A stretch of 11,447 nucleotides of DNA, taken from Flavobacterium sp. (GTDB lineage: Bacteria > Bacteroidota > Bacteroidia > Flavobacteriales > Flavobacteriaceae). The first letter of the stretch is position 1. Each line of letters starts with the position of its first letter. The position numbers and the translations under genes were made by a program. The DNA lies in NCBI GenBank assembly GCA_003449615.1, contig DMHA01000008.1:1-11447 (forward strand), given 5' to 3'. Below the pieces are notes generated by a model. That model was not told the DNA's origin and did not search any database. It saw only the letters and a program-made list of their open reading frames with translations. Below, in pieces: positions 1 through 6,457 of the stretch.

Positions 1-35
1 TTGGAGAGGGTCGGGGAGAGGAAAATAAGCAAAAA
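1..35. other. Purine-rich leader of ackA, possible end of an intergenic repeat
   Basis: The first 21 bases are unusually G-rich for this AT-rich sequence and contain GGAGAGG twice, at 3-9 and 15-21. An A-rich stretch up to the ackA ATG follows. It could be the right half of a palindromic intergenic element or terminator whose left half lies outside the window. No coding end of an upstream gene can be seen; in many bacteria pta precedes ackA, but that cannot be confirmed here. Confidence 0.3.
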
Positions 36-1220
36 ATGAAAATAGTTATAATAAACTCAGGGAGTTCTTCCATCAAATACCAATTAATCGAAATGCCTTC
101 GGCGGCAATTATTTGTTCGGGAATGATTGACAGAATTGGATTGGAATCGTCAAATTTAAGTTATGTTACCAAAACAGATAAAACAGAAAAAACGATGCCT
201 ATTGCCAATCATAAAATTGGTTTGGAAAAAATAGCCACACTGTTGATGGACGAAAAAGTGGGCGTAATAAAAAGTACTAAAGAAATCAATGCTGTGGGGC
301 ATCGTGTCGTTCACGGTGGCAGTGATTTCTCGGATACCACCATAATAAATAGTGAAGTTAAAGAAAAAATTAAACAACTTTTTGATTTGGCTCCATTGCA
401 TAATCCTGCAAATTATGAAGGGATTGTAGTTGCGTCAGCAATTTTTGAAGAAGCTACTCAAGTGGCTGTTTTTGATACTGCTTTTCACCAAACCATTCCG
501 GTTGAAGCCTATAAATATGCCATTCCCAATTATCTTTTAACGGAACATAAAATTCGCGTGTATGGTTTTCACGGAACAAGTCACAAATATGTTTCAGAGA
601 AATCCATCGATTATTTAGAGAATTCATCCAAAATTATAACAATACATTTGGGCAACGGTTGCAGTATGGCAGCAATAAAAGACGGAAAAAGTATTGAAAC
701 AACATTAGGTTTCGGTCCAATGAATGGTTTGATAATGGGAACTCGAAGCGGAGATGTTGACCAATCGGTTATATTTCACATGGTAAATGCTTTGGGTTAT
801 TCTTTGGCTGAAGTAAATACGATGTTGCAAAAACAAAGCGGAATGTTGGGTTTAACAGGTTTCAGTGATTTGCGAGATATTGAGTCGAATGCCGAGCAAG
901 GAAATACAGATTGCCAATTGGCTTTGCAAATGAATGCGTATCGCATCAAGAAATATATTGGTTCTTATGTAGCTGCTTTGGGCGGATTGGATGCTATTAT
1001 TTTCACTGCAGGAATTGGAGAAAACTCCTCATACATTCGGAAATTAGTTTGTACCGATATGGAATATTTTGGACTAGAATTGGATTTAGACAAAAACGAA
1101 TTGCGTTCCGCAGCTATCCGTGAAATCAATTTGCCACAATCTAAAGCCAAAATTTTAGTAGTTCCAACCAACGAGGAAATTGAAATCGCCAATCAGGTTT
1201 TTGGTTTGCTTTCGAGTTAA
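36..1220 (+). CDS. ackA: Acetate kinase
   Basis: Cytoplasmic enzyme that interconverts acetate plus ATP and acetyl phosphate plus ADP; with phosphotransacetylase it links acetyl-CoA to acetate and yields ATP. The 394-residue length is normal for the family. The signature motifs are in order: INSGSSSIKY at 6-15 with the conserved Asn7, GHRVVHGG at 88-95 (Arg90), PLHNPAN at 120-126 (His122), VFDTAFH at 145-151 (the catalytic Asp147), YGFHGTSH at 176-183 (His179), HLGNGCS at 204-210, MGTRSGD at 234-240 (Arg237) and TAGIGENS at 324-331, with a final TNEE segment. These match the substrate-binding and transition-state residues described for Methanosarcina AckA. The start gives the canonical MKIVIINSGSSS N-terminus. 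The loop at 225-233 reads GFGPMNGLI where GFTPLEGL is more usual, a conservative variation. No promoter is visible in the 35 upstream bases, so it may be cotranscribed with a gene to the left. Confidence 0.97.
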   Translation: MKIVIINSGSSSIKYQLIEMPSAAIICSGMIDRIGLESSNLSYVTKTDKTEKTMPIANHKIGLEKIATLLMDEKVGVIKSTKEINAVGHRVVHGGSDFSDTTIINSEVKEKIKQLFDLAPLHNPANYEGIVVASAIFEEATQVAVFDTAFHQTIPVEAYKYAIPNYLLTEHKIRVYGFHGTSHKYVSEKSIDYLENSSKIITIHLGNGCSMAAIKDGKSIETTLGFGPMNGLIMGTRSGDVDQSVIFHMVNALGYSLAEVNTMLQKQSGMLGLTGFSDLRDIESNAEQGNTDCQLALQMNAYRIKKYIGSYVAALGGLDAIIFTAGIGENSSYIRKLVCTDMEYFGLELDLDKNELRSAAIREINLPQSKAKILVVPTNEEIEIANQVFGLLSS

Positions 1221-1228
1221 AGACGAAT

Positions 1229-1252
1229 AGGTTTAAACCTCAAAGGTTTTTC
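1229..1252 (+). terminator. Weak hairpin after ackA
   Basis: Just after the ackA stop there is a 12-bp perfect palindrome AGGTTTAAACCT (1229-1240), and its right half can also pair with AGGTTT at 1244-1249 across a three-base loop, followed by a short T run. The stem is only 6 bp and the T tract is short, so this is at best a weak terminator. The alternative is a small intergenic repeat. Confidence 0.4.
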
Positions 1253-1308
1253 ATAACCTAAATTTTTACAAATTCCTGCTTTTTATAAAAAATATTATCC
1301 ACTATTTA

Positions 1309-1339
1309 TTGGTAGGAAAAAATATTAAACATACATTTG
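1309..1339 (+). promoter_or_regulatory. Bacteroidetes-type promoter for the 57-aa membrane protein
   Basis: TACATTTG at 1332-1339 fits the Bacteroidetes -7 core TAnnTTTG. A TTG at 1309-1311, 20 bases upstream, is a plausible -33 element. Transcription would begin near 1344, leaving a leader of about 20 bases before the ATG at 1367. The core and following bases (TACATTTGTGGCT) are identical to the promoter core of the hipB-like gene at 10452-10464. Confidence 0.7.
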
Positions 1340-1366
1340 TGGCTACATTCAAAAATTCCGGAAAAA

Positions 1367-1540
1367 ATGTTTGATTTTACACAGTATTTAGGCTTTTTGC
1401 TTTTCTTGACCGTTCTAACTATAGGATTTTGGTTGATGTTTTTCTTGGTTGGTTTCGTTTCCTATTGGGTTGGCGGAGCTACTTGGGAAGCATATAAACA
1501 GAAAAAAGCAAAAAAGAAAGCAGAAGAACAATCAGTTTAG
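1367..1540 (+). CDS. Small membrane protein of unknown function, 57 aa
   Basis: I do not recognise this family. The protein starts MFDFTQYLGF and consists of a strongly hydrophobic stretch from about residue 8 to 37, long enough for one long or two tightly packed membrane helices. A short polar tail follows, very rich in Lys, Glu and Ala (AYKQKKAKKKAEEQ), which would lie in the cytoplasm by the positive-inside rule. The frame is open further upstream to a TTG at 1337, but that TTG lies inside the promoter core, so the ATG at 1367 is the right start. It has its own promoter and is followed by a strong terminator, so it is a single-gene unit. That arrangement makes it likely to be a real expressed gene. 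Confidence 0.7.
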   Translation: MFDFTQYLGFLLFLTVLTIGFWLMFFLVGFVSYWVGGATWEAYKQKKAKKKAEEQSV

Positions 1541-1555
1541 TTTGATTGTCTAATA

Positions 1556-1593
1556 AAAAAAAGTCCCATTCCTTTTGTGAATGGGACTTTTTT
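1556..1593. terminator. Strong bidirectional intrinsic terminator
   Basis: A perfect 9-bp stem GTCCCATTC (1563-1571) / GAATGGGAC (1579-1587) with a 7-base loop is flanked by an A run on the left and a T run on the right that extend the pairing. It ends transcription of the 57-aa gene on the plus strand and, read in the other direction, of the sugar transporter gene on the minus strand. The two genes converge here. Confidence 0.92.
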
Positions 1594-1618
1594 AATGAAC
1601 TTAATCGAGTTTCTATGG

Positions 1619-1644
1619 ACTGAAAACTGACACTGAAAACTGAT
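1619..1644. repeat. Tandem 13-bp direct repeat
   Basis: The 12-mer ACTGAAAACTGA occurs at 1619-1630 and again at 1632-1643, a period of 13 bases, between the terminator and the end of the transporter gene. Each unit itself contains ACTGA twice. It has no coding content. It may be a remnant of a simple intergenic repeat. Confidence 0.6.
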
Positions 1645-1650
1645 TACTTT

Positions 1651-3087
1651 TTAATGTCCTCCACTGATTTTTTTATCAAAATCAATACCTTGAGCTTTAA
1701 GAATTCCGCTTACTTTCCAGGCATAAAATGCTAAGTAAGCAAAACATAAAACGCCAACTATATAACTGTTTTGAATTCCAATACTGTCGGAAACAAATCC
1801 TTGTAACCAACTTACAATTCCACCACCCATAATCATCATAATCAAGAAACTACTTCCCTGACTAGTATGTTTACCTAATCCGCTAACCGCTAAAGTAAAA
1901 ATACAAGGCCAAAGTGTGCTACAAAATAATCCAACACTTGTGAAAGCATAAACACTTATCATTCCGGTTGTAGCCATTCCTGTAAACAAGGCTACAATTC
2001 CTAATGCAGAAAAAATAAGCAACATTCTAGCAGGATTTCCTTTACTCGCCATATCAGCAGCAATTAATACCAAAATAATTAATCCATAAATATAAAAAGG
2101 AGTTAAATCGTGTTTTGCAATAGCATTCACAAACAAGAAAACACCAAAAGCTATGTAAGGAGCTATGAAGCGTAACACTTTTTGGGTAGTCATATTATCC
2201 GTGAAAGCTTCGACAGCCCCAGTCCATCGACCAATCATTAAACTCGCCCAGTACAAGGAGATATAAGGAGCAATATCGCCAATGGCAAAACCTAATTTTG
2301 TTTCCATATAAGCGGGCAAATTACTTGCAGTAGAAACTTCGACACCAACGTAAAGAAAAATAGCAATCATTCCCATAACCAATTGTGGGTATTGTAGAGC
2401 GGAACTTTTCAATGAAGCAACATCTTCCATAGAATCTTCAATGGTTTCTGGATGCTCTGGCAAGGATGAAAATTTCAATAAAACCGCTACCATTAAAAAT
2501 GCTAACCCTAAAATTAAATAAGGGATTTTAACGCTTTCGATACTCATGTCCGTATTTCCTGTGGATGCAGCTCCAAAAATAGCGAAGCTCACAATTAATG
2601 GTCCAATGGTAGTTCCAAAATTATTAATTCCTCCTGCCAAAGTCAGTCGCTGTGAGCCTGTTTTTATGGGACCCAAAGCAATTGCTAATGGATTGGCGAC
2701 GGTTTGTTGCAATGAAAATCCCAAACCCACAGTGAATAAACCTGCAAGCATTAAAGGATAAGAACCCGTATTTGCGGCTGGATAAAACAATAAAGTTCCC
2801 AAAGCCGAAATGACTAATCCAAGGGCTAATCCGTTTTTGTATCCAATTTTATTAACTAAATCTTTTCCAATTAATAATGAAACCCCTATATAAATCAACG
2901 ATCCTACCGTGTATGAAATATAGAAGGCAATAGAAACAAATTGACTTTGGCTTTGCGTTAAATCAAATGCTTTTTTAAAAACAGGGATTAAAATATCGTT
3001 ACTAGCAGCAACAAAACCCCAAAAAAAGAATACGGTTACGAGGGGAATAAATTGTCCCCAATTGGTTTTAGAATTTTCTGAATTCAT
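1651..3087 (-). CDS. FHS-family sugar transporter (FucP/GluP/NagP-like MFS permease)
   Basis: Inner-membrane major facilitator predicted to import a monosaccharide with protons or sodium. Family marks are FFFWGFVAASNDILIP at 20-35 in the first helix, LQQTVANPLAIALGP at 126-140 in helix 4, RLTLAGGINNFGTTIGP at 147-163 in helix 5, and SLYWASLMIGRW at 277-288. At 478 residues it is longer than E. coli FucP (about 438). By eye I count six hydrophobic segments in the N-terminal half and eight in the C-terminal half. The apparent extra pair is near 305-324 and 330-348. A charged cytoplasmic loop (about 207-235) separates the halves. Asp31 sits where FucP has its transport aspartate, but the helix-4 glutamate of FucP (ETAANP) appears as Gln128 (QTVANP). 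The substrate cannot be set from sequence; fucose, glucose/galactose and N-acetylglucosamine are the family options. No sugar-catabolic gene adjoins it. Confidence 0.9.
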   Translation of the reverse strand: MNSENSKTNWGQFIPLVTVFFFWGFVAASNDILIPVFKKAFDLTQSQSQFVSIAFYISYTVGSLIYIGVSLLIGKDLVNKIGYKNGLALGLVISALGTLLFYPAANTGSYPLMLAGLFTVGLGFSLQQTVANPLAIALGPIKTGSQRLTLAGGINNFGTTIGPLIVSFAIFGAASTGNTDMSIESVKIPYLILGLAFLMVAVLLKFSSLPEHPETIEDSMEDVASLKSSALQYPQLVMGMIAIFLYVGVEVSTASNLPAYMETKLGFAIGDIAPYISLYWASLMIGRWTGAVEAFTDNMTTQKVLRFIAPYIAFGVFLFVNAIAKHDLTPFYIYGLIILVLIAADMASKGNPARMLLIFSALGIVALFTGMATTGMISVYAFTSVGLFCSTLWPCIFTLAVSGLGKHTSQGSSFLIMMIMGGGIVSWLQGFVSDSIGIQNSYIVGVLCFAYLAFYAWKVSGILKAQGIDFDKKISGGH

Positions 3088-3142
3088 ATTTAATTAAGTT
3101 ATTTAGTGAAGTGGTTTATTAATTATTTATTAGAAGTAAGTG

Positions 3143-3175
3143 AAAAGATAATTGGATAAATATAATATATTTATC
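3143..3175 (-). promoter_or_regulatory. Candidate operator palindrome and weak promoter before the sugar transporter
   Basis: A perfect inverted repeat occupies 3155-3175: left arm GATAAATATA, one central base, then its exact complement. It lies 67 bases upstream of the transporter ATG. On the minus strand, TATCTTTT at 3150-3143 is one mismatch from the TAnnTTTG core. If that is the promoter, the palindrome falls in the spacer/-33 zone, where a repressor would block RNA polymerase. An AT-only chance palindrome is possible, but ten matched pairs out of ten is more than expected. Confidence 0.45.
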
Positions 3176-3185
3176 GGTATAACTA

Positions 3186-4151
3186 CTAAATTAAAGTAAT
3201 CAATTCACCATAAATGAAATTATTACCCAATTTGAAATTGCTGTTCCCTTTCTTTAAAACCACGTTTTTCAGAATTATATTGTGTTTGAACGAAGAATTT
3301 CCGTTTTTTATGGTGGTTACTTCGATAATTCCACCGTCAACGGCATCCCATTCTTCGATAATTGAGGGAATTGTAGGAGCAGTTGTGTTACAAAAATAGC
3401 TTGAAGAAAGTAGTCCTCCGTGTAAACGATAGGTTAATTTGTTTTTAACTGAACTTATAATTGCTGTTCTAGGAGTGTTCAAAGGGGTTTCTGAATTCTC
3501 AATCAAACCTGAATCTATATTGTCTATTGTCAATGCCTCGCTATTGATGTAATTGTAAAGTTGTTTTGAAGTTACGCATTGTTTGACCTCTTCTAGAAAA
3601 CCAAAAGGGAGTTTATTTGTTAATTCAGTAATTTTATTTCCAAAAGAGAGTGTATCTTTATTTATTTTTGTTCCATCTTCTTTGTCAAATATAATGTCTT
3701 TGAAAGCAATATTGTGGTTGTAACCCGTAATTCTTGAACTGTTGTTGGTTGCATCTGTGGTCTTAATAGCGGTGGTAACTATTTCTATTTTTCCCGAACT
3801 AGCAGTCCATTGGTCAATAACATAAGGTTTTGCGGGTGGAATTGTGTTGCAAATATTGTTTGTGGTAACAATTCCGTCATAGAAACGATACACCAGCCTA
3901 TAAGTTGAATTATCAATGTTTATAATCTTTGGAGATTTTGGGTCGGTGGTTGGTTCGTTTTCAAAAACAGTTTTAGGAATTTCAAGCAACAGTGCTTCCT
4001 TTTCATTCAATCTGTATATTATATTATTGGAGGGACAACTCTTTGTAGCCGCCTTTCCAAAATTAATAGTTTCTAAGGTTAGATTACCGTCATCACAGCC
4101 GTTTAGCAAGAGCATAAAAATTATTAAGCTAAAAAATCTTTTCATTTTCAT
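3186..4151 (-). CDS. Putative lipoprotein with two tandem copies of a Cys-containing module
   Basis: No named family recognised. The 321-residue protein begins MKMKRFFSLIIFMLLLNGC, a lipoprotein signal peptide whose lipobox LLNGC makes Cys19 the acylated residue. DD follows, then the mature part, which should be anchored in the envelope. The mature part holds two diverged copies of one module, about 37-171 and 190-310. Each has a Cys, then ...(I/L)Y...EAL, then TYRL, then a Cys followed by NT, P and a W in a short acidic context (DQW / EEW), then IEVTT or IEIVTT, then HNI and a closing FGN or LGN. The Cys pairs are C39/C101 and C192/C254, both spaced 62, and each second Cys is 14 residues before its Trp (W115, W268). 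This suggests one disulfide per module. The open frame extends to a TTG at 4166 inside the promoter core, so ATG 4151 (or 4145) is the start. Confidence 0.8.
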   Translation of the reverse strand: MKMKRFFSLIIFMLLLNGCDDGNLTLETINFGKAATKSCPSNNIIYRLNEKEALLLEIPKTVFENEPTTDPKSPKIINIDNSTYRLVYRFYDGIVTTNNICNTIPPAKPYVIDQWTASSGKIEIVTTAIKTTDATNNSSRITGYNHNIAFKDIIFDKEDGTKINKDTLSFGNKITELTNKLPFGFLEEVKQCVTSKQLYNYINSEALTIDNIDSGLIENSETPLNTPRTAIISSVKNKLTYRLHGGLLSSSYFCNTTAPTIPSIIEEWDAVDGGIIEVTTIKNGNSSFKHNIILKNVVLKKGNSNFKLGNNFIYGELITLI

Positions 4152-4163
4152 AAATGTTTGTAG

Positions 4164-4171
4164 CAAATTTA
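4164..4171 (-). promoter_or_regulatory. Promoter core of the lipoprotein gene
   Basis: On the minus strand TAAATTTG (4171-4164) is an exact match to TAnnTTTG. Transcription would begin near 4158, giving a leader of fewer than 15 bases to the ATG at 4151. No convincing -33 TTG is seen at the usual distance. Confidence 0.6.
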
Positions 4172-4218
4172 GTGAAAAAATTCAAATAACTTGTGCAGAA
4201 TTCGCAATTAATATTTCT

Positions 4219-4226
4219 TAAGTTTG
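4219..4226 (+). promoter_or_regulatory. Upstream candidate promoter core for the cysteine desulfurase
   Basis: TAAGTTTG matches TAnnTTTG and faces away from the lipoprotein promoter, so the two form a divergent pair about 50 bases apart. If used, it gives a leader of about 90 bases that contains a 31-codon open frame (ATG 4232, stop 4325-4327). A TTG at 4191-4193 is 25 bases upstream, further than the usual -33 spacing. Confidence 0.4.
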
Positions 4227-4231
4227 TGCCA

Positions 4232-4327
4232 ATGAAATTGCAGCAAACAAATCGTTTGAGTCTGCAACCATCAATAAAAGGAGCGATTCCATATATGACC
4301 GATAAAAAACTACTTTTGCATATATGA
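4232..4327 (+). CDS. Possible 31-codon upstream ORF overlapping the desulfurase start
   Basis: The frame begins MKLQQTNRL and ends MTDKKLLLHI; its TGA overlaps the desulfurase ATG as ATGA. An internal ATG at 4295 is preceded by AAAGGAG (4278-4283), one of the few Shine-Dalgarno-like sequences in the window, so a 10-residue version is also possible. Such an overlap would permit translational coupling. Nothing in the peptide resembles a known protein, and the downstream promoter core at 4311-4318 lies inside it, so chance is a strong alternative. Confidence 0.2.
   Translation: MKLQQTNRLSLQPSIKGAIPYMTDKKLLLHI
4311..4318 (+). promoter_or_regulatory. Proximal candidate promoter core for the cysteine desulfurase
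   Basis: TACTTTTG matches TAnnTTTG and ends only five bases before the ATG at 4324. If used, the transcript would start at or next to the start codon and be leaderless or nearly so. No -33 TTG is evident. Confidence 0.45.
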
Positions 4328-5451
4328 AAAAAGTATATCTTGATAATGCCTCAACTACCCAAGTTCGCCCTGAAGTAATTCTGGAAATGACAAAAGTTTT
4401 GACAGATGATTTTGGAAATCCATCGTCAATACACAGTTTTGGACGAAATGCCAAAAGTGTTTTGGAACTTTCCAGAAAGTCGATTGCCAAGAGTTTGAAT
4501 GTTGCTGCACAAGAAATCATCTTCACTTCTTGTGGCACCGAGGCCAATAATTGGATTCTTCGTTCCGCAGTTCGGGATTTGAAAGTGGCTAGAATCATTG
4601 TAAGCAAAATAGAGCATCACGCTGTTTTACATACAGTTGAATCTTTGCAAAGAGAGTTCAATATCCAAGTTGATTATGTCGCGGTAAAACCCAATGGAGA
4701 AATTGATCTTACTGATTTAGTAGTTTTGCTTTCCCAAGATACTAAAACTTTGGTCAGCTTAATGCACGTGAATAACGAAATTGGAACCATTTTGAATGTT
4801 GAAAAAGTGGGGCGAATTTGTGAGCATTACAACGCATTATTTCATTCGGATATGGTACAATCTGTCGGGAAAATTGAAATGGATTTAAAGTCTTTTCCAA
4901 TCCATTTTATGGTGGCAAGTGCTCATAAATTTCACGGCCCAAAAGGAATTGGATTTGCTTTTGTTAAGAAAAATTCAGGTTTACAACCTTTGTTTTTTGG
5001 TGGCGAGCAAGAAAAAGGTTTGCGTCCCGGAACCGAAGCAGTGCATCAAATTGCTGGAATGGCAAAAGCTTTGGAACTTTCTTACGCTAATTTAGACACC
5101 GAAAGAAACCACATTCAAGAATTGAAAAATTATCTAATTTCTCAGCTTGAAATCGAATTTCCATCTTTTGAAATTAATGGAAATCTCGATGGGATTTATA
5201 CTATTTTGAATATTTTATTACCATTTTCAGACGATAAAACCGCAATGATTTTGTTCCATTTAGATATGAAAGGAATTGCGGTTTCTCGAGGTAGTGCCTG
5301 TCAATCAGGCAATGTAAAACCTTCGCACGTATTGGCTGAAATGCTTTCAGACGAAGATCTAAAAAAACCAAGTTTGCGGATTTCTTTTAGTCATTTCAAT
5401 ACCAAAGAAGATATTAATTTGTTGATTACTGCTTTGAAAAGTATAAATTAA
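4324..5451 (+). CDS. Cysteine desulfurase, NifS/IscS family (aminotransferase class V)
   Basis: PLP enzyme that removes sulfur from L-cysteine as a protein persulfide, giving alanine, for Fe-S cluster, thio-tRNA or cofactor sulfuration. At 375 residues it has the family length. Motifs: MKKVYLDNASTT at 1-12 (family N-terminus, fixing the start), TSCGTEANN at 68-76, EHHA at 97-100 (His over the PLP ring), HSDMVQSVGK at 174-183 (Asp176 and Gln179, PLP contacts), SAHKFHGPKG at 199-208 with Lys202 as the Schiff-base lysine, and SRGSACQSG at 321-329 with Cys326 as the persulfide-forming residue. RPGTE at 234-238 is also typical. The RGSACQSG loop is closer to NifS-like enzymes than to the SGSACTSA of E. 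coli IscS. No iscU, sufE or mnmA lies beside it, so the sulfur acceptor cannot be inferred from context. It converges on the mlaD-like gene with six bases between stops. Confidence 0.93.
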   Translation: MKKVYLDNASTTQVRPEVILEMTKVLTDDFGNPSSIHSFGRNAKSVLELSRKSIAKSLNVAAQEIIFTSCGTEANNWILRSAVRDLKVARIIVSKIEHHAVLHTVESLQREFNIQVDYVAVKPNGEIDLTDLVVLLSQDTKTLVSLMHVNNEIGTILNVEKVGRICEHYNALFHSDMVQSVGKIEMDLKSFPIHFMVASAHKFHGPKGIGFAFVKKNSGLQPLFFGGEQEKGLRPGTEAVHQIAGMAKALELSYANLDTERNHIQELKNYLISQLEIEFPSFEINGNLDGIYTILNILLPFSDDKTAMILFHLDMKGIAVSRGSACQSGNVKPSHVLAEMLSDEDLKKPSLRISFSHFNTKEDINLLITALKSIN

Positions 5452-5457
5452 AAAAGC

Positions 5458-6450
5458 TTACTTTTTATCTTCTTGCTTTTTTGCTGCCTTTGCTTTCTCT
5501 TTTTCTTGTTTTTTGAAATAGCCACGAAGCAGAAAATTATGTTTCATTGCTTCTAAATCTTCGTTTAGTTTTATGCTGGCAGCATTGAGATTGGTCATTG
5601 TTGAATCAATTTTTTTTACTAATTTCGGGTCGTTTGCTAGGTAATTCAAAGTGCCTTTTCCGTCTTTGATATTCAGAATTGTGGCGTTGATATTGGTTAC
5701 AACTTTATTAATTTCTGAGGAAGATTTGTCTAAATTAGCAATAGTATTTTTCAAATTATTGGCTACAGCCGTGTCTTTTATAACTCCCAATATATTGTCT
5801 TTTTTGTCAAGCGAAACTATAAGTCGGTCTATTTTTGCGATAGATTCTGACGCACTTTTAGAGGTTAATTTCAAATAACGCATCGTTTCTGCTAAGTCTC
5901 TCGAAATTAGTGTGTCGTTGAGTAATGAGCCTAAAGTTCCTTTTCCTTTTATGATTTTATCGGTAATTGTAAGCAAATTTGCAGTGAGCGTTGCCGCATT
6001 TTTATTGGTTATGCTAAGGGTACTCAAAAGATCTTCGGTTCGAATTCGATTGAAAGATTGAATCTCATCTCCTGATTCAACTGAAGGCAGATTTCCTTTT
6101 CCGGGAATAATATTGATAATCATATTTCCTACTAAACCATCGGAACTAATAGTTGCAATTGCATCTTTTTTGATGTAAGAAAAAACGGCTTTGTCAATAT
6201 TCATTTTAACCTTTATTGTGGTATCGTTCACCATTTCAATTCCTCGAACAGTGCCAACACTAATTCCAGAATAGCGAACATTATTGCCCAATTGTAGTCC
6301 ATTGACATTGTTGAAAACTGCTTCCAAATTATTAGTTTTGCCAAACATTTTTTGCTTGTCCCCAATAAAATATACGGCAAGAATGAAAATCAATAATCCT
6401 GAAATTACAAAAAGGCCTAAGTTAATTTTTTGTGCAGCTGTTTTTTCCAT
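5458..6450 (-). CDS. MlaD-like MCE-domain protein of an ABC lipid transporter
   Basis: Periplasmic substrate-binding subunit, anchored in the inner membrane, that would carry phospholipid or another hydrophobic substrate to or from the partner permease. The chosen start (MEKTAAQKIN) gives 330 residues: a membrane helix at about 9-30, then one MCE domain at about 40-118 (AVFNNVNGLQLGNNVRYSG, ISSDGLVGNMIINI), then a long helical region with few prolines. That region holds two related blocks starting GKGTLGSLLND (169) and GKGTLNYLAND (264), 95 residues apart. It ends in a Lys/Ala-rich tail after HNFLLRGYFKK. Long helical C-termini after the MCE domain are common in Bacteroidetes. A start further upstream (6498) would overlap the ATPase gene by 41 bases and is disfavoured; the ATG at 6450 leaves a 7-base gap. 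Third gene of the operon. Confidence 0.88.
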   Translation of the reverse strand: MEKTAAQKINLGLFVISGLLIFILAVYFIGDKQKMFGKTNNLEAVFNNVNGLQLGNNVRYSGISVGTVRGIEMVNDTTIKVKMNIDKAVFSYIKKDAIATISSDGLVGNMIINIIPGKGNLPSVESGDEIQSFNRIRTEDLLSTLSITNKNAATLTANLLTITDKIIKGKGTLGSLLNDTLISRDLAETMRYLKLTSKSASESIAKIDRLIVSLDKKDNILGVIKDTAVANNLKNTIANLDKSSSEINKVVTNINATILNIKDGKGTLNYLANDPKLVKKIDSTMTNLNAASIKLNEDLEAMKHNFLLRGYFKKQEKEKAKAAKKQEDKK

Positions 6451-6457
6451 TTTTATA

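Noticed and set aside
1337..1366. TTG-initiated extension of the 57-aa gene
   Set aside because: The TTG is part of the TACATTTG promoter core, so it would not be inside the transcript.
4152..4166. TTG-initiated extension of the lipoprotein
   Set aside because: The TTG is the end of the promoter core TAAATTTG, and the signal peptide is complete from ATG 4151.
4218..4607. Minus-strand open frame over the desulfurase start
   Set aside because: It is antisense to a clear enzyme gene whose conserved motifs fix the coding strand; no membrane or family pattern in the translation.
5451..5466. AAAAAG/CTTTTT hairpin between the converging desulfurase and mlaD-like genes
   Set aside because: Six nearly all-AT pairs overlapping both stop codons are too weak to support an intrinsic terminator.
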